Assembly (NCBI GenBank): GCA_030734395.1
Contig: JAUZTG010000020.1
Location: 1,178,001-1,242,000, forward strand
Source of the DNA: Sarocladium kiliense
Taxonomy: Eukaryota; Ascomycota; Sordariomycetes; Hypocreales; Sarocladiaceae
Length of the DNA stretch: 64,000 bases
Reading direction: 5' to 3'
The notes under the pieces were generated by a model. It was not told the origin of the DNA and made no database searches. It was given only the letters and a program-made list of their open reading frames with translations. Of the stretch, positions 24,541 through 35,951 are shown in pieces. Both the position numbers and the translations under genes were made by a program. Positions within the stretch are counted from its first letter, which is position 1. Each line of letters starts with the position of its first letter.

Positions 24541-25761
24541 ATGGGATTGTCAACATCACCTGACGATCACAGACCGACAATGAACTCAACAAAGAAGAGC
24601 CCAACCAGTGGCAGCAAGTCTGTCAAGCCACAACATCGTGCACCCAAGCGCGCAGGATCAGCCGCATCAGTCCACCATCATGATCACATCACCTCAAATT
24701 CAGGCATGGACGGCAGGCATAAGCGCGTCTGGAAAGCCTGCGAGCGCTGTCGCATGAAGAAGACCAAGGTATGCACTTCCGAAGACCTGATTGGGTCGCC
24801 CAGAGCAAAGGCTCACTGTGTGATAGTGCGACGGTGAATTCCCCTGCAAGAGGTGTAAGGACGATGGACTCGTCTGCACCGCCGGAATTCGCAAGAAGGT
24901 CGAGTTCAAGCAGCTTCCAAGAGGGTATGTACCCCATATCGGACGCTACCTCGGCAATGACTGACATGCAGAAGATACGCTGAGGTTCTCGAGAACACCC
25001 AATTTGCACTCATCGCAACAGTTCACAAGCTCTACAACATGGTTCGCAGCGGCGAGCAGTGGACTCTCGGTGAGCCGGAGCTAAACGACCGTGGCCTGCC
25101 TGTCATCCACGACATCGCCTCGAAACTCGGAGCAATTCGCCCTAATAGCGATATCGATCTCCCCGTCCACTCAGTCTTCCCCGAAGACGAAGCAGGCATG
25201 GCAGAGCTTGCTCGACAACTGGAGGACCAGCAGATCCCCTCACAAGAAGCGCCATCATTGATGTCACGAAAGGATAGCGACTCGACAACATCATCGTCAA
25301 TGTCGCCGGAGATGGATCATTCAGATGATGGCGAGTTGGATATGAACTACAGGAGGATGGCGTTTGGAAACATCAACACCAGCATGTCGTCACCGGCTTC
25401 CCTCACGCACAGCGCCGACTTCGATAACACCCCGACTTCCGACGTCGATATCAACAACTTCAACCTGTTCTCTTCGCAGCCCGCGACCGGTACCTTCACC
25501 CCACCAATGTGGCCCGAGATGATTCCTCAGCAAGCCAACGAGCCTCAAGGTTTCAACTCAGAGCAGTCAGCTCGTCTGCAGCAGCTTCAACAACAACAGG
25601 AGCAGATGCGACAACTACTTGCATATAATCGCGCGCAGCAGATGATGCAGCAAGGGAACAATTTCGGAATGAAGCCTCAGGCGCTATCGCAGCCAAATTC
25701 GGATCCGATGATCTCAATGGGCGACCCGATGATCTATCATGGCTTCGACTATGAGTTGTAA
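24541..25761 (+). CDS. Zn2Cys6 binuclear-cluster transcription factor
   Basis: Three exons (24541-24768, 24827-24924, 24972-25761) give 371 aa. The GAL4-type cluster is complete once spliced: CX2CX6CX5CX2CX6C at Cys 67, 70, 77, 83, 86 and 93. The first intron falls exactly before the third Cys, a common place in this family. A basic stretch (RKKVEFKQLPRG) and a short conserved helix (YAEVLENTQFALIATVHKLY) follow the cluster. The rest is low complexity: a Ser-rich acidic middle, then a Gln-rich segment (about 300-340) resembling an activation domain. There is no fungal-specific transcription-factor middle domain, which makes it short for the class. The layout resembles regulators annotated as fluconazole-resistance protein 1 in filamentous fungi; that link is from memory. 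The start is the first in-frame ATG; upstream codons in frame include only a GTG. The targets are unknown. Confidence 0.92.
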
Positions 25762-28700
25762 AGGACCTCTATTTGCTTTTCACGGCGCTATGGTTTAATT
25801 TGGGATGGTCTTCATTATTTGATGCTACACATGACGAGCAGCTATATCAGCTGCGATGACCCCGGGGAGAGGCGTTTTGGGAGTGTTTCTATGATACCGG
25901 TCCTTCAACCTGTACACCTTATTTCGAGGGCCTGTGATCTTTGGCAGCCTCAATGCAAGTTCACAACGAGTCATGCATTTTTTGCAGTACATCATAGGAG
26001 AGGGCTCTGGAAGCAGACTGCTAGGCTTCACTATAGAACAAGGGCAAATACAAGCATCATCCCTTCTTGGCATTTCTTTTGATGCCCAAACTAATTAGAG
26101 TAATCAACAAATGCTCGCATAAGTCAGTGCACCAATCGAATGAGGTCAAGGTGAGTCAAGGCGCACCCATTCCGCGTCGCTGTGGTGGAGACTGGTGTGT
26201 GTGTTTGATCTGATGACAGGGCGCATCATGGAGGGCACCGGAGTTCATCACGCAACCCAATCCCGGACCTACCTCACCTCACCTTACCTTATCTGTGTCC
26301 CATTCGAGGTGTCACAAAGCTGTCTGTCTGTACAAGTCAGTGATGACCCGCCCGTCTGGTGGTGTACCCGGACTGAAACGAACGACGACACAAGCCCTGT
26401 CAGGTGATGAAGAACGACTTTTCAGGCCTCGAGCCGCAGCTTCTGCTCCTGACCTCATCTACCCCATGAACCTGGAATGAGGCATCCCTTGAGTAGAGGG
26501 GGGAACCTGGACGGGTCGAGAGCTGTCTCTCGGATTTGAGTTACAGGCCAAGGAACGCCGTGCTCGGGGGTTTGTCTCCATGATGGTCTAGCACCGGTCA
26601 GCACAGCTTCGGTCTATGTAGCGACTGCGAGTAATACATCATCACACATGATGCCCCTTTATCACATACCCCAGGCAGATGGATAGATCGATCAGTAGTC
26701 CCGTAGGCTGCTTGCATCGCGATGAAGTCATCACGCAAAAAGCTGCCTTCGAAAAGCTGCCTTCGTTCCCTAACACCACCAGCCGCCCCGCCACAGGTCT
26801 CCATCGCCGACTATCAATAGCTTCGCCCTACCAGCCTCTTAGCCCGGCAACTCGGCTCACCCACCACTAACACCACCATGGCACTACTCTCGCGCGCGCG
26901 TGTTTTGCAATAACGTCTAAGGGATTAGCACTGAACCCTTACCTCTAGCCCTGCGACAAGGCTCTCCCCCCTCTCACAACCTAACGGGCTGCAACTTTAC
27001 AGGGAGCTTTACGGTTTGCGCCTTGTGGAACCTGCTACCAAGCTGACTGACGGCCGCTATCGAAGGCGCCGAACAAAAGTCAAAATGCTAAAGGAAGTCC
27101 AGTGAGGTGAGTAGAAACAGAGGCAGACAGGTAACTGTGGTCATGATGATACTGGTATTACAGTGTTAGCCTTCAGGTGGCGTCGCTCCCTGTGGCGGAT
27201 GGCGCTGGCGATGGATCTGGTCTGGACGCAAACAGCTGATGGTCGAGTTGCGCCGTGCGTATGTCAGATATTAGCCTCCTTCTTTTTCTCCTCTCCCTCC
27301 TCGTTGATAACATGCATGTATCACAATCATCATCACCGTTTCTACGTATCTGCCTGCTGTCAAACGGACATCGCTGCGCCTGTAGCTGTAATGGACTTTG
27401 GCTCGGGGGTGTGTATAGTAAAAGAGACCATGGCGCGCCCACGCATCCATGACCGCCGTTTTCTTGCATGCCAAATGCTTCGATCAGGCGCGCTGCCCAG
27501 CAATTGAGTTATCCCCCCCAGTACGACTTTCCAAATCAAGGCCTCTAGTTTCACTGCTTCGTGCTTCCCCGGGCACAGGCGGCGTAGGCAACCTAAAGCG
27601 TCACCTTGCTCCCCCTGTCCATCCCTAGTTCAGGTTCTCATCGTCAACCGACGCCCAACCTTCGACTCAGCCTCTCTTGTACATAGTCAAAGTGACGCGG
27701 CCACCACCAGGAAAAGGGAGATTAATCTCTCCCTGCCCTGCGTTATACCTTCTGTGATTGATTCATTGATTCCCCGAGCCCGCGGACTCAGGGTCTTGGC
27801 TAGTCCGCGGGCTCCTTTGTGCGCCAATGTCTACGCATCTTCGCCTCGGGGGGTTCACAACAACAATGACAGACATGCAATTGAGTGCCGGGCTTCGGGC
27901 TTTACAAGGCCTCCGTGAGTCGTCCTGCATTGCGTGGTGGATACCCCCCGTGCCCGGGTGGGATCGCCGAATACGCCCCTAAGCAGGAGCGTGGCAGGGC
28001 TTGACACCCGCTGCACGGGGTATGCTAAAGCCCGAGTGCGAATCGACCAATTCCCCGGGATCGTAGAGGTCGCCGTTTTGTTCTGGAAGGGTAATGGCTT
28101 TCGAGGTCATATGATGCGTGCTGTTGTTGGTGGTGGTGGCTGGATTTCAGTCCTGGAAGAGGCACGGACGTGACGATCTGCTGAGGCAATTGCTGACCTG
28201 CTCTTCCTGTTGAGGAATCACCGAGCGATTGACAACAGCCGCCGGTGAGTCACTATGCCTCATTACGGCCCGTGTAAATCTGTCCAGTATTGTCCACGTT
28301 GTAGACGCCCCTTCCCCCCTGCCATGCATACACTTGTCTCCAGCGGTGATGGAGAAGAAATTCAAGTAAAACGCTCATGACCGCCCAAAAACAACCTGGT
28401 CTCCGCAGGTCAAGCAACGTGGAACTGCATCAATCTAGTCCCTGGCGATCCTATCTGCCAAGACGGCACGCCTCGTTCTTCCCTCGCAACGAGAACGAAT
28501 GCGAGGAGACCGAGACCGACGCTAGGCACCGCATTGCACCGACTTACCGTCCTGCGTCGGGAGACTATATCGGTGTTAGGGCTTGATTGTGGTAAAACAC
28601 AGCCGTTCTGGCTGTGATCGTGAATTGTGACCAAGGCGTGAAAAGGCGCCATAAGCTTACGGCCGTTTGGGGTTCGGTGATGGAGCGCCCAGCTCAAGCT

Positions 28701-29048
28701 TAGAGCAACCAGATTACTGGCAGTGCCATGCCTCTGACAGAGTCACGCATGCACGGCCAAAATTCACCGGCCTTAGGACGTGAACCAGACTATACCCCCT
28801 GATCAAGCTCTTTGCTGCGTACAGAGTGTATCTCACTGCAGAAGAACTTTCGTCGAATCAAATACCTCCCTATTGTGAACTACAGTATCCTTACAATCGA
28901 GCACGCCTTAGTGATGACTCCAGAACGCCTGCCATAACCATTGGTCTTGACTGACCAAGAGGGACCATCATCCTATCCAGCTCTGCATGATAGACCGTGA
29001 ACGTCATGACATGCGACGCGTTACGCCCTTCACGCCTCCCGACATCAA
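25762..29048. other. 3.3 kb without a supported gene
   Basis: Only short frames, none with a recognisable domain. The 3' flank of the regulator lies at the left and the 3' flank of the minus-strand kinetochore gene at the right, so this is a convergent spacer and unusually long for one. A perfect 13-bp hairpin lies at 27776-27814. Confidence 0.5.
27776..27814. repeat. perfect 13-bp inverted repeat with 13-nt loop
   Basis: The arm GAGCCCGCGGACT (27776-27788) is followed after 13 nt by its exact reverse complement (27802-27814). It would form a very stable GC-rich hairpin in RNA or a cruciform in DNA. Each arm contains CGGACT/AGTCCG, so it also looks like an inverted CGG pair of the kind Zn2Cys6 factors bind. 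Confidence 0.85.
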
Positions 29049-29894
29049 TCATCCCTGAATATCCAACACCTGCTTCAACACACCCTCACTAGCCCTCCAC
29101 CATCTCGCCCTCTGCTCCAGATCATCAGCCACGCCACCCAAAGCTGCCTCTTTCCTCCTTTGTGCCTCCTTCGCTGCTGCCATACTGTTCGTCCGCTTCG
29201 TCTCCAGCGGCTGTAGCTCCGCCTGTAGTCTTTCGGCCTCCTTTCGCTTGCGTGGCACCTTGGCCTGTAGCGCCTCCAGCTCTCTTGCCAGCTCTTGTTG
29301 CTCTCTTCTTCGCTGCATGACCAGGTCTCTTGTCTTGCCCAGGGGCATATTGAGTGATGGGTATGTGCCTGTTGAATCCTGAGCTTGCTTGAGGTCCTCG
29401 ATATGGGCTTCAAGTTCAAGGAGTTTCGTTGGCAGCTCCTCCAGTCTCGTGGTTTCCATCTGAATGGTCTCATAGCGCCTGCTCAGCTCCCTTCCCTTTG
29501 CCTCAAGATCCGTAACCATGTTCGCCACATCCATCTTGAGCGCCTTCAGCAAAGACTTCGCAGCTGCGTTCTCCTTCTCCAGCTGCAAGTTCTCCTGCAT
29601 CGTGACGATGAGTGGCGGGTCGCCGACAATGGCCCGGATGAATTTCTCCTTGGTGACCTGCTCGACATAGGAGAATCGAAGTTTGGCGAAGAGCTCTTTG
29701 TAATGCGCCAGATCAGCCTGTAGACCAGAAGGCGTTGGCGCATCTGTAGAGTTGGTTGACGCGTCTGATGTTCGTTGTCTGGCATCTTGTGGTGATGAGC
29801 TGGAGATGGGCTCGCTGAGTTTGATGATGGAGACCTCACGACCCTGCAGCTTGCGAAGGTCCCGAAGGACCTGCGTTGTAGTAGGCTCGGCCAT
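29049..29894 (-). CDS. sos7: kinetochore protein Sos7 (Kre28/Zwint-type coiled coil)
   Basis: A single exon of 281 aa. Sos7 pairs with Spc7/KNL1 (Spc105 in budding yeast, whose partner is Kre28) in the KMN network at the kinetochore. The family signature is clear at about residues 64-95: HYKELFAKLRFSYVEQVTKE followed by KFIRAIVGDPPLIV. From about residue 100 to the end the chain is Glu/Lys/Leu-rich with heptad character (QLEKENAAAKSLLKALKM, LEELPTKLLELEAHIEDLKQ, QQELARELEALQAK), as expected for the long coiled coil. The N-terminal 60 residues are Ser/Thr-rich and presumably flexible. The length matches fungal homologues. The start ATG is the first in frame. It is divergent from the RS-rich gene, 330 bp away. 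Confidence 0.9.
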   Translation of the reverse strand: MAEPTTTQVLRDLRKLQGREVSIIKLSEPISSSSPQDARQRTSDASTNSTDAPTPSGLQADLAHYKELFAKLRFSYVEQVTKEKFIRAIVGDPPLIVTMQENLQLEKENAAAKSLLKALKMDVANMVTDLEAKGRELSRRYETIQMETTRLEELPTKLLELEAHIEDLKQAQDSTGTYPSLNMPLGKTRDLVMQRRREQQELARELEALQAKVPRKRKEAERLQAELQPLETKRTNSMAAAKEAQRRKEAALGGVADDLEQRARWWRASEGVLKQVLDIQG

Positions 29895-30224
29895 TGTCAG
29901 CGTCTTTGAGATTCTGATTACTATGAGTGAGTGTCGTGAAGGCGAAGTAAGCGTTCTCGATCGAGTCGTTTGAGATGTGTCCGATGTTGATGGTGTCGCG
30001 CAGCGTGGGGATGTTTACTTGCAACCATGTTGGGTCTAGCGCAGGTCTTATCGATTAGCACCAGTCCCTCCGCCGAACGGACTTCGAGTCCCCGCGCTGG
30101 ATCCAACTTCGTCAGTTCTACCTGCAGCGTCCGGGTGCCCCGTTGGAGATTAATACGGCATCGCGTGGGTTTACATATTGGATGGTCATTCGGAAGCTCT
30201 TAGAAGTCAGTACGGCAGAGCAAG
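29895..30224. promoter_or_regulatory. 330-bp bidirectional promoter region
   Basis: This is the whole space between the start codons of the minus-strand kinetochore gene and the plus-strand RS-rich gene, so both promoters and both 5' leaders must fit or overlap here. No clear TATA box is seen, in keeping with housekeeping genes. Confidence 0.6.
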
Positions 30225-31426
30225 ATGGGTAACGACGACATGCTGACGGACGACTATGTCGCCGACTTGCTGGCGAAAGAGGCCAACGATTGCTCTCTCA
30301 AGTACTCAGCCCTGGGAATGGACGCCTACCGTTCCGACAAGAAGTACGTGAAATTGCTCAACGGAGACTGAACGCCACTGACAAAGCTGTCAGGCCTACG
30401 AACATGCCCAAGCCCAACACCCGGTTCCTCCGACACATCATCAAAAACACCGATTCCCACAACAAGGCTCTACTTGCAAAAGAAGCTGCCGAGTCCAGGG
30501 CGCGCCTAGGGAACCTCGAACAGGCAGCAGAAGTCAAGAAACAAAAGCTGAATCCGGATTCGAAGACTATACGCAGGAGGCAAATGGGCGATATCCATGC
30601 GATTCTCGGAGGGAAGAAGCGGTCTGACCAAAGTGAGGCTCGCTCAGAGCGGAGGCGCGACCGCGACGAGACTCGTGCGTCCTCGAGTACGGATAATCGA
30701 GATCGCGAACGTAGCAGTCGACCGAAGAGGGATCTATTCGATGAGAGGGATGGTGACGACAAGCACCAGGGCCGATTATCGAGGGACGACAGGGATAGGG
30801 AAAAGAGGAGGAGTGACCGACGAAGAAGGCACGATGCGTCAGATGATGAGAGGATAAGGGGCAGTCGAAGACATAGGCACAGGTCACGGTCACGGTCGAG
30901 ATCGCCACGAAATAGGTCAGACGCGGATGACAAATCACGATCACGGCGACATCGCTCCCCTGCCGAGAGACGAAAGAGCCACCCCCGACGCGAACCTCAA
31001 CATCATCACGAGGAGGATGAGGATTCAGACCCTCTGGAAGACCTCATAGGTCCAGCCCCCGCACCGAAATACCGAGGACGAGGCACCGTAGCCGGCTCGT
31101 CAGGAATCGATCGCCGCTTCTCAGAGTCCTACGACCCAAAAGCCGATGTTGACATACACGCAGTAGTCGCAGACGAGTCGAACTGGGATGATGCAGTCGA
31201 GGCCTTCCGAGATCGTCAAAAGTTGCGGCAAAGCCAGGAAGAGAGGCTGCGAGCAGCTGGATTCGGCGATGAGCAGATCCAAAGGATCAGTGGCAACGGC
31301 GAGGGGTCTGAGGAAAGTAACGTGAGGTGGTCAAAGGCTGGTGAGAAGAGGGAGTGGGATAAAGGGAAGGATGGTTCGAAGCAACCTTCGGGTCTGTTCA
31401 GCGAGTTTTCTGATGACGAGGGCTGA
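30225..31426 (+). CDS. RS-rich pre-mRNA-splicing-factor-like protein
   Basis: Exons 30225-30343 and 30394-31426 (50-bp intron) give 383 aa. The N-terminus LTDDYVADLLAKEANDCSLKYSALGMDAY, then PKPNTRFLRHIIKNTDSHNK after the splice, and the following KEAAESRARL and QMGDIHAILGGKKR, are a conserved fungal block. I know it from proteins annotated as pre-mRNA-splicing factor 38B-like. About residues 130-235 are an Arg/Ser/Asp-rich RS-type region with several SRSRS and RHRHRSRSR runs, typical of nuclear splicing proteins. The C-terminal third carries DPLEDLIGPAPAPKYRGRG and an acidic WDDAVEAFRDRQKLRQ helix. There is no RRM. A nuclear, mRNA-processing role is likely; the exact complex is not certain. 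The start ATG is followed at once by the conserved block. Confidence 0.8.
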
Positions 31427-33597
31427 GACCAACTGGCACAATTTGGCTATGCAAGCTATAGTATCGCCATATTTGGTTGCTCATCACGATTTACAGACCA
31501 GGATTACGACCTTCCCGAGCTGTCGTTGTATAGGGCTTGCCAGACATCAACAAGGCTAATGCATCACCTCTGGGCGTGCCATCAAGGGACCCAACATCAA
31601 ACATCCTATTCCTCCTCTGAGCCTTTAAAAATCAAGCTCAGCAACAACTACCAGGACACTCCAGCCACGCAACAACGACAGCAGCATCATACCTCACAAA
31701 ACCAAGGCAAGATATCGTCTCCAGACCCTCGCACAAGTATCGAAGGCTGAGGGGCATTCTGAGACAAATGGTCTTGGCGTTCCACGATAGGCGAGGCCTC
31801 ATCTATAAATGATGAGGCCAAGCAGAAAGGGAGGAATGCGAACTGCAAATATCACGCCCAGACGAAATTGTCTGTGACAAGAAAAGTAGTGATAAGGAGC
31901 TGTTCGGCTTGGATTACCACAGACATAGGATGTTGATCGAAACAAGTGACAGTGTTGGGAAACCCTCATGAGATTTGTACTCTTCCTTATCTAGTGTCCT
32001 TGAGACGTACGCAAGTGGACGGTTACCTCAATGGGCAATCCTCTGTTTACGTGGTTTTACCTCTAATGCACTTTGGTTATGAATAGATGTGCGCCAATTG
32101 ACCATGGCCACCACAAGACGTTCATTGCTAACCTCATGAAATTGTCAATGAATCGCACAATGCCTACCAAAAGGCTAATAAAGCGTCCAATTTCAGTGCG
32201 ATCGGGTTTCGGAGCCGGGCTATTGTGGCATCGATGACGTGGATGAGACAAACAAAGGCGTCTCCCGTCCGAGGCCGCCAACACAGTACACGGATCTGAG
32301 CTAAACCCCAACCTATCGCATCAGTCAGCGCGTCTGGTCGCACAGCCATGAAGCTGGAAACGCAAGACATCACCAAATACAATTCAGGCACCGCCCAGCA
32401 TTGAGACATTGGGAGAGAAGGGTAAGAAAAAAATGAAAGCCAAGCTAACACGGCCGATACGAACAAGGGGTTCTGGTTGGTGAGTTGGGGGAACCGGGCT
32501 GTGCAGGCGGTGATTGCGTCTGCCCTTGTTTGTTTCGATTTTCTGAGGTTAGTTAGGCTGGGAGGGGAGAGGAGCAAAGTGGCCGAAAATGGGTATTTCT
32601 GCGCCATTCTCGGAAGGGAAACAGGGAGCTGGCAGCGGAAAAGTAATGCTTAATGCTGCAGGTCTTCCAGCCTGACGTCGATGATGCGATGGCTTATGCA
32701 GCTTTTTGGTGGTGGTGGTTGGAGGAGGAATAGATGATCGACAGGTGATACATGCATCCGTTATGTACGGTTGACAGTTCCTTTCCCTGGCAAGCGAGGC
32801 TTGACGGTGTTCCCAGCCTCCATCGAGCACCGTATCTTTGGTATTGTTGGCGTCTCTTACGGTCACCGCCGTTTCGTTTCCCAAATGGAGTCAACCCTCC
32901 CAGCCTCAGCCTGTTTCGAGCTACTTTACAGTGCATGCAGCAGGGCCCCATCGCACGCGCTTGGCACCTGACTTGCACTTATGTACAGTGGGAATAGCGC
33001 TGTGCCGATGGCGCCCCTCAGGTGATGTGGCCCGCCTGTCACGCCCCGGTGTCGCCTGACGCTCTCACTGGAGAATGGCCTGGACAGTAGGCGCTGCAGG
33101 TGACTGACTCCCTGACGCCGCCCTCCTCCCCAGTCGTCCCTCTTGTCTCCTCCACCTCCGCATCACCAGCCGCTTGCTCACACCACCCACCTTCTCCTCC
33201 TCCTCCTCGAGCCGAACTCTATCCCTCCCACCGCCTCGTATCCTTCGTCCTTGACTCACTCATTCTTCTTTTGCTTCTCCCCCTCTTATTCTCCCCTCCT
33301 CTTCACCTCAACTCACATCGCGTCCAGCGTCTCCTTCCGTCTGCTGCTTTCATCGCGAAAGGGGGGATCCTTTCCCCCACCAACATCACCCGCTGCCCTC
33401 CTCCAGCGGACCATCACCTCATGATAGCCGCCGCCGCCGTAACCGACCACTGCTTGGGATCGCACCGACAATAAGCTTTCCCTCCGACGCCACTCGTCAC
33501 ATTCATTATTCGCCTCAACAGCCTCTTTCATCCTATATATTCGTCGACTCGCTGTTCCATTCGGATCGTCGGCGTCTTATCCGCCCAAGCCGACACG
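31427..33597. other. 2.2 kb spacer and leader of the RING ligase gene
   Basis: No gene supported. Frames at 32063-32607 on the minus strand look slightly protein-like but gave no convincing spliced product. The last 500 bp before 33598 are very C/T-rich, typical of a filamentous-fungal promoter and 5' leader. Confidence 0.45.
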
Positions 33598-35951
33598 ATG
33601 AGGCCTCCTCGCATGGTCATCCTCATCTTCTTCCTCGCCGCCTCCCTATTTCTCCTCTGTCGATCCGTCGCCTCCCTTGTCGCCAGCTCAAACCGAATTC
33701 CCTCCGATAGATTCCCCGATGCTTCTGCTCGATCACCGCTGAAGAAGGACAAGGGCTTTTGGGGTTTCATGTACTACAACACGCCATTCTCACTCTTCCC
33801 GCCCAACGCTGCCATTAGCTTGACCGACGATAATAGCACTTCCTTCGCCGCCAGACCTGCTGCGTTTGGTCCCAGCTTCAATCCTAAGGGTCTGAGTGGT
33901 CAGCTCTGGGTTGGGACTGGATTCGCAGAGGACTCGACAGATGCCGTCGGTGAGCTGGGATGCAGCGATGTGCCGGGATGGGACAGTCTAGGAGGAAGCG
34001 CTCTCTTGCGCTCTGCTGTGAAGGTAGCCGAATCAGAGCATGCAGACTCAGGGCGCGTGCCTGGGCCAAATCACTACCCTGCGACTCGTCGCGACGACGC
34101 GCTCTACCTCAAGGAATTCAACGATATCCAAGGCAAGATCGTCCTGCTCATGCGTGGAGGCTGCGGCTTCCTCGAGAAGGTCATGTGGGCGCAGCGCCGT
34201 GGAGCCATTGCAGTCATTGTTGGCGACAATCAGAGAGGTGGCCCCCTGATTCAAATGTTCGCCCACGGAGAAGAGGTGGACAACGTGACGATCCCATCCG
34301 TCTTTACCGCCCGGACGACAGCCCAGCTTCTCTCGTCCCTGACGCAACCCGGCAGCTTTATCGAGGACACTATCGATGATTATGGCAAGCCCATGCTCAA
34401 GGTTCGCCAGGGACCAGTGCCAATGAGTCGGGCCACAGCGCAAGACACTGCTAGCCCGGAGGCGAAGAAGCGGTCCTTCTTCACCCCCAGCTCTGGTGCC
34501 CGTGTGCCTCAAAGCACCTGGGGCCTATGGTTCTCAAAGTTGTTTGGCTCAAATGAGCCTTCTCTGCCACATGCCGACGACATTCGCCCACCGAGCACGC
34601 CCCCCACATGGTCCGTGGACGATCTTGACGAGGAAGACGAGAGTCCGCTCAACGATGGAGAGTCAAGCGAAGGATCAATCATCAGCCAGGATCAACAGAG
34701 TGTGCAAGGCCGCAAACGCGGAGGAAGAAAGCATAGAAGTAAGGCCAAGGCTTTGGATGAGCCGACTCGTCCAACCGTTGCAGCCACTGAGACCGAATCG
34801 CCCAGCGGCAATGGTGTCATCCCAGCCGTTGCCGATGGTGTCATCGCAGAGCCCGCACCGGAACAAACCCAGCAGTCTCATACCCACAAGAAGCCCGGTT
34901 TGCTGGCTAAGCTCTTCGGCGCTCAAACAGACGAGGATGCGTCGAGCAGTGCTTATCTCGGCGAAGATGATGAGGACTATAGTCTGAACGACATCCCAGA
35001 CTTTACCTCAGATGAGCCTGAGACTCCCAACAAGCATGAAGGCCTCTGGGTGACCATCACACCGACCAGCAGCGCCAGTCCGTTCTTCGACACCCTGCTC
35101 GTTCTCGTCATCAGCCCTCTTGTCACACTGACGGTCGTGTATGCCCTTCTCATCCTCAGGGCTAGGATCCGCCGAAGAAGGTGGCGAGCCCCCAAGTCTG
35201 TTGTTGAGCGACTGCCTGTGCGCACATACCGCACCGTCATCCCTTCGCCTGTGCTCTCGCCTCAGATTCCTTCCTCGCCAGCTGCAACGCCCACCACACC
35301 ACTCCTATCAACCGCCTCCCGTGCTCGCCCGCGTCCTCGGTCCAGGACGACGACTGGGGTGTTCGAAGCAGATAGCCTCTTCAGTCCGACTCCAGCCATC
35401 CCCACGCCACGACCTTCATCTCGCGATGGTCCCCCTCAACCCGAGAAGGGCTCTGGCGGTTTCTCCGCGGAATGGAAGAAGTACATGGGCAGACAGGTTG
35501 AGTGCGTGGTTTGCCTGGAGGAGTATATCGACGGCGTCAGCAGGGTCATGAGCCTGCCTTGCGGCCACGAGTTCCACGCCGATTGCATGTGAGTCCCCCC
35601 ATCTCATATTCGATGATCAAATGCTGACTTATTACCAGTACTCCCTGGTTGACTACACGCAGAAGGACTTGCCCCATTTGCAAGGGCGACGTCGTCCGTT
35701 CTCTTGCACACGGCTCTTCTTCCACTCCACGCTATGAACCGTATCACGACGACAGTGACGATGAACCTGACGCCGAGGGCTCACACGCCCGCTCGCTGGA
35801 CGATTCGGATCTTGAACAGGGCATCGACTCCGATGATCGTGGTAGCAGCCGCTCCCCAAGACAACAAGACGGATGGCTCGGCCTCATCTCTAGCAGCTTT
35901 GGCTCTCGAGCTCAGCATCGATCCCGATCACCAGCGGATAGAAACCGTTGA
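33598..35951 (+). CDS. PA-TM-RING E3 ubiquitin ligase
   Basis: Exons 33598-35588 and 35639-35951 (50-bp intron) give 767 aa. The order is: a signal/anchor segment (MVILIFFLAASLFLLC, about 6-21); a protease-associated (PA) domain (about 100-260) with IQGKIVLLMRGGCGFLEKV and AIAVIVGDN; a long acidic, disordered linker with several Ser/Asp/Glu stretches; a transmembrane helix (about 497-520, LLVLVISPLVTLTVVYALLI); a basic stop-transfer stretch (RARIRRRRWR); and a RING-H2 finger. The RING ligands are C636, C639, C655, H657, H660, C663, C675 and C678. The splice falls inside the RING and restores HADCITPWL. Known PA-TM-RING ligases act on endosomal, Golgi or vacuolar membranes, with the PA domain luminal and the RING cytosolic. 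Substrates are unknown. The C-terminal tail is Ser/Asp-rich. Confidence 0.93.

Noticed and set aside
30078..30100. TTCGAGTCC, resembling a tRNA T-loop
   Set aside because: The stem does not pair correctly around it and no D-arm or anticodon arm fits upstream.
30358..30933. Ser/Leu/Arg-rich minus-strand frame of 191 codons
   Set aside because: It is the antisense of the RS-type region of the splicing-like gene.
32063..32607. Minus-strand frames that look mildly protein-like with a good ATG context
   Set aside because: I could not build a spliced model with a recognisable family or conserved motif; a small unknown gene is possible. RNA-seq would settle it.
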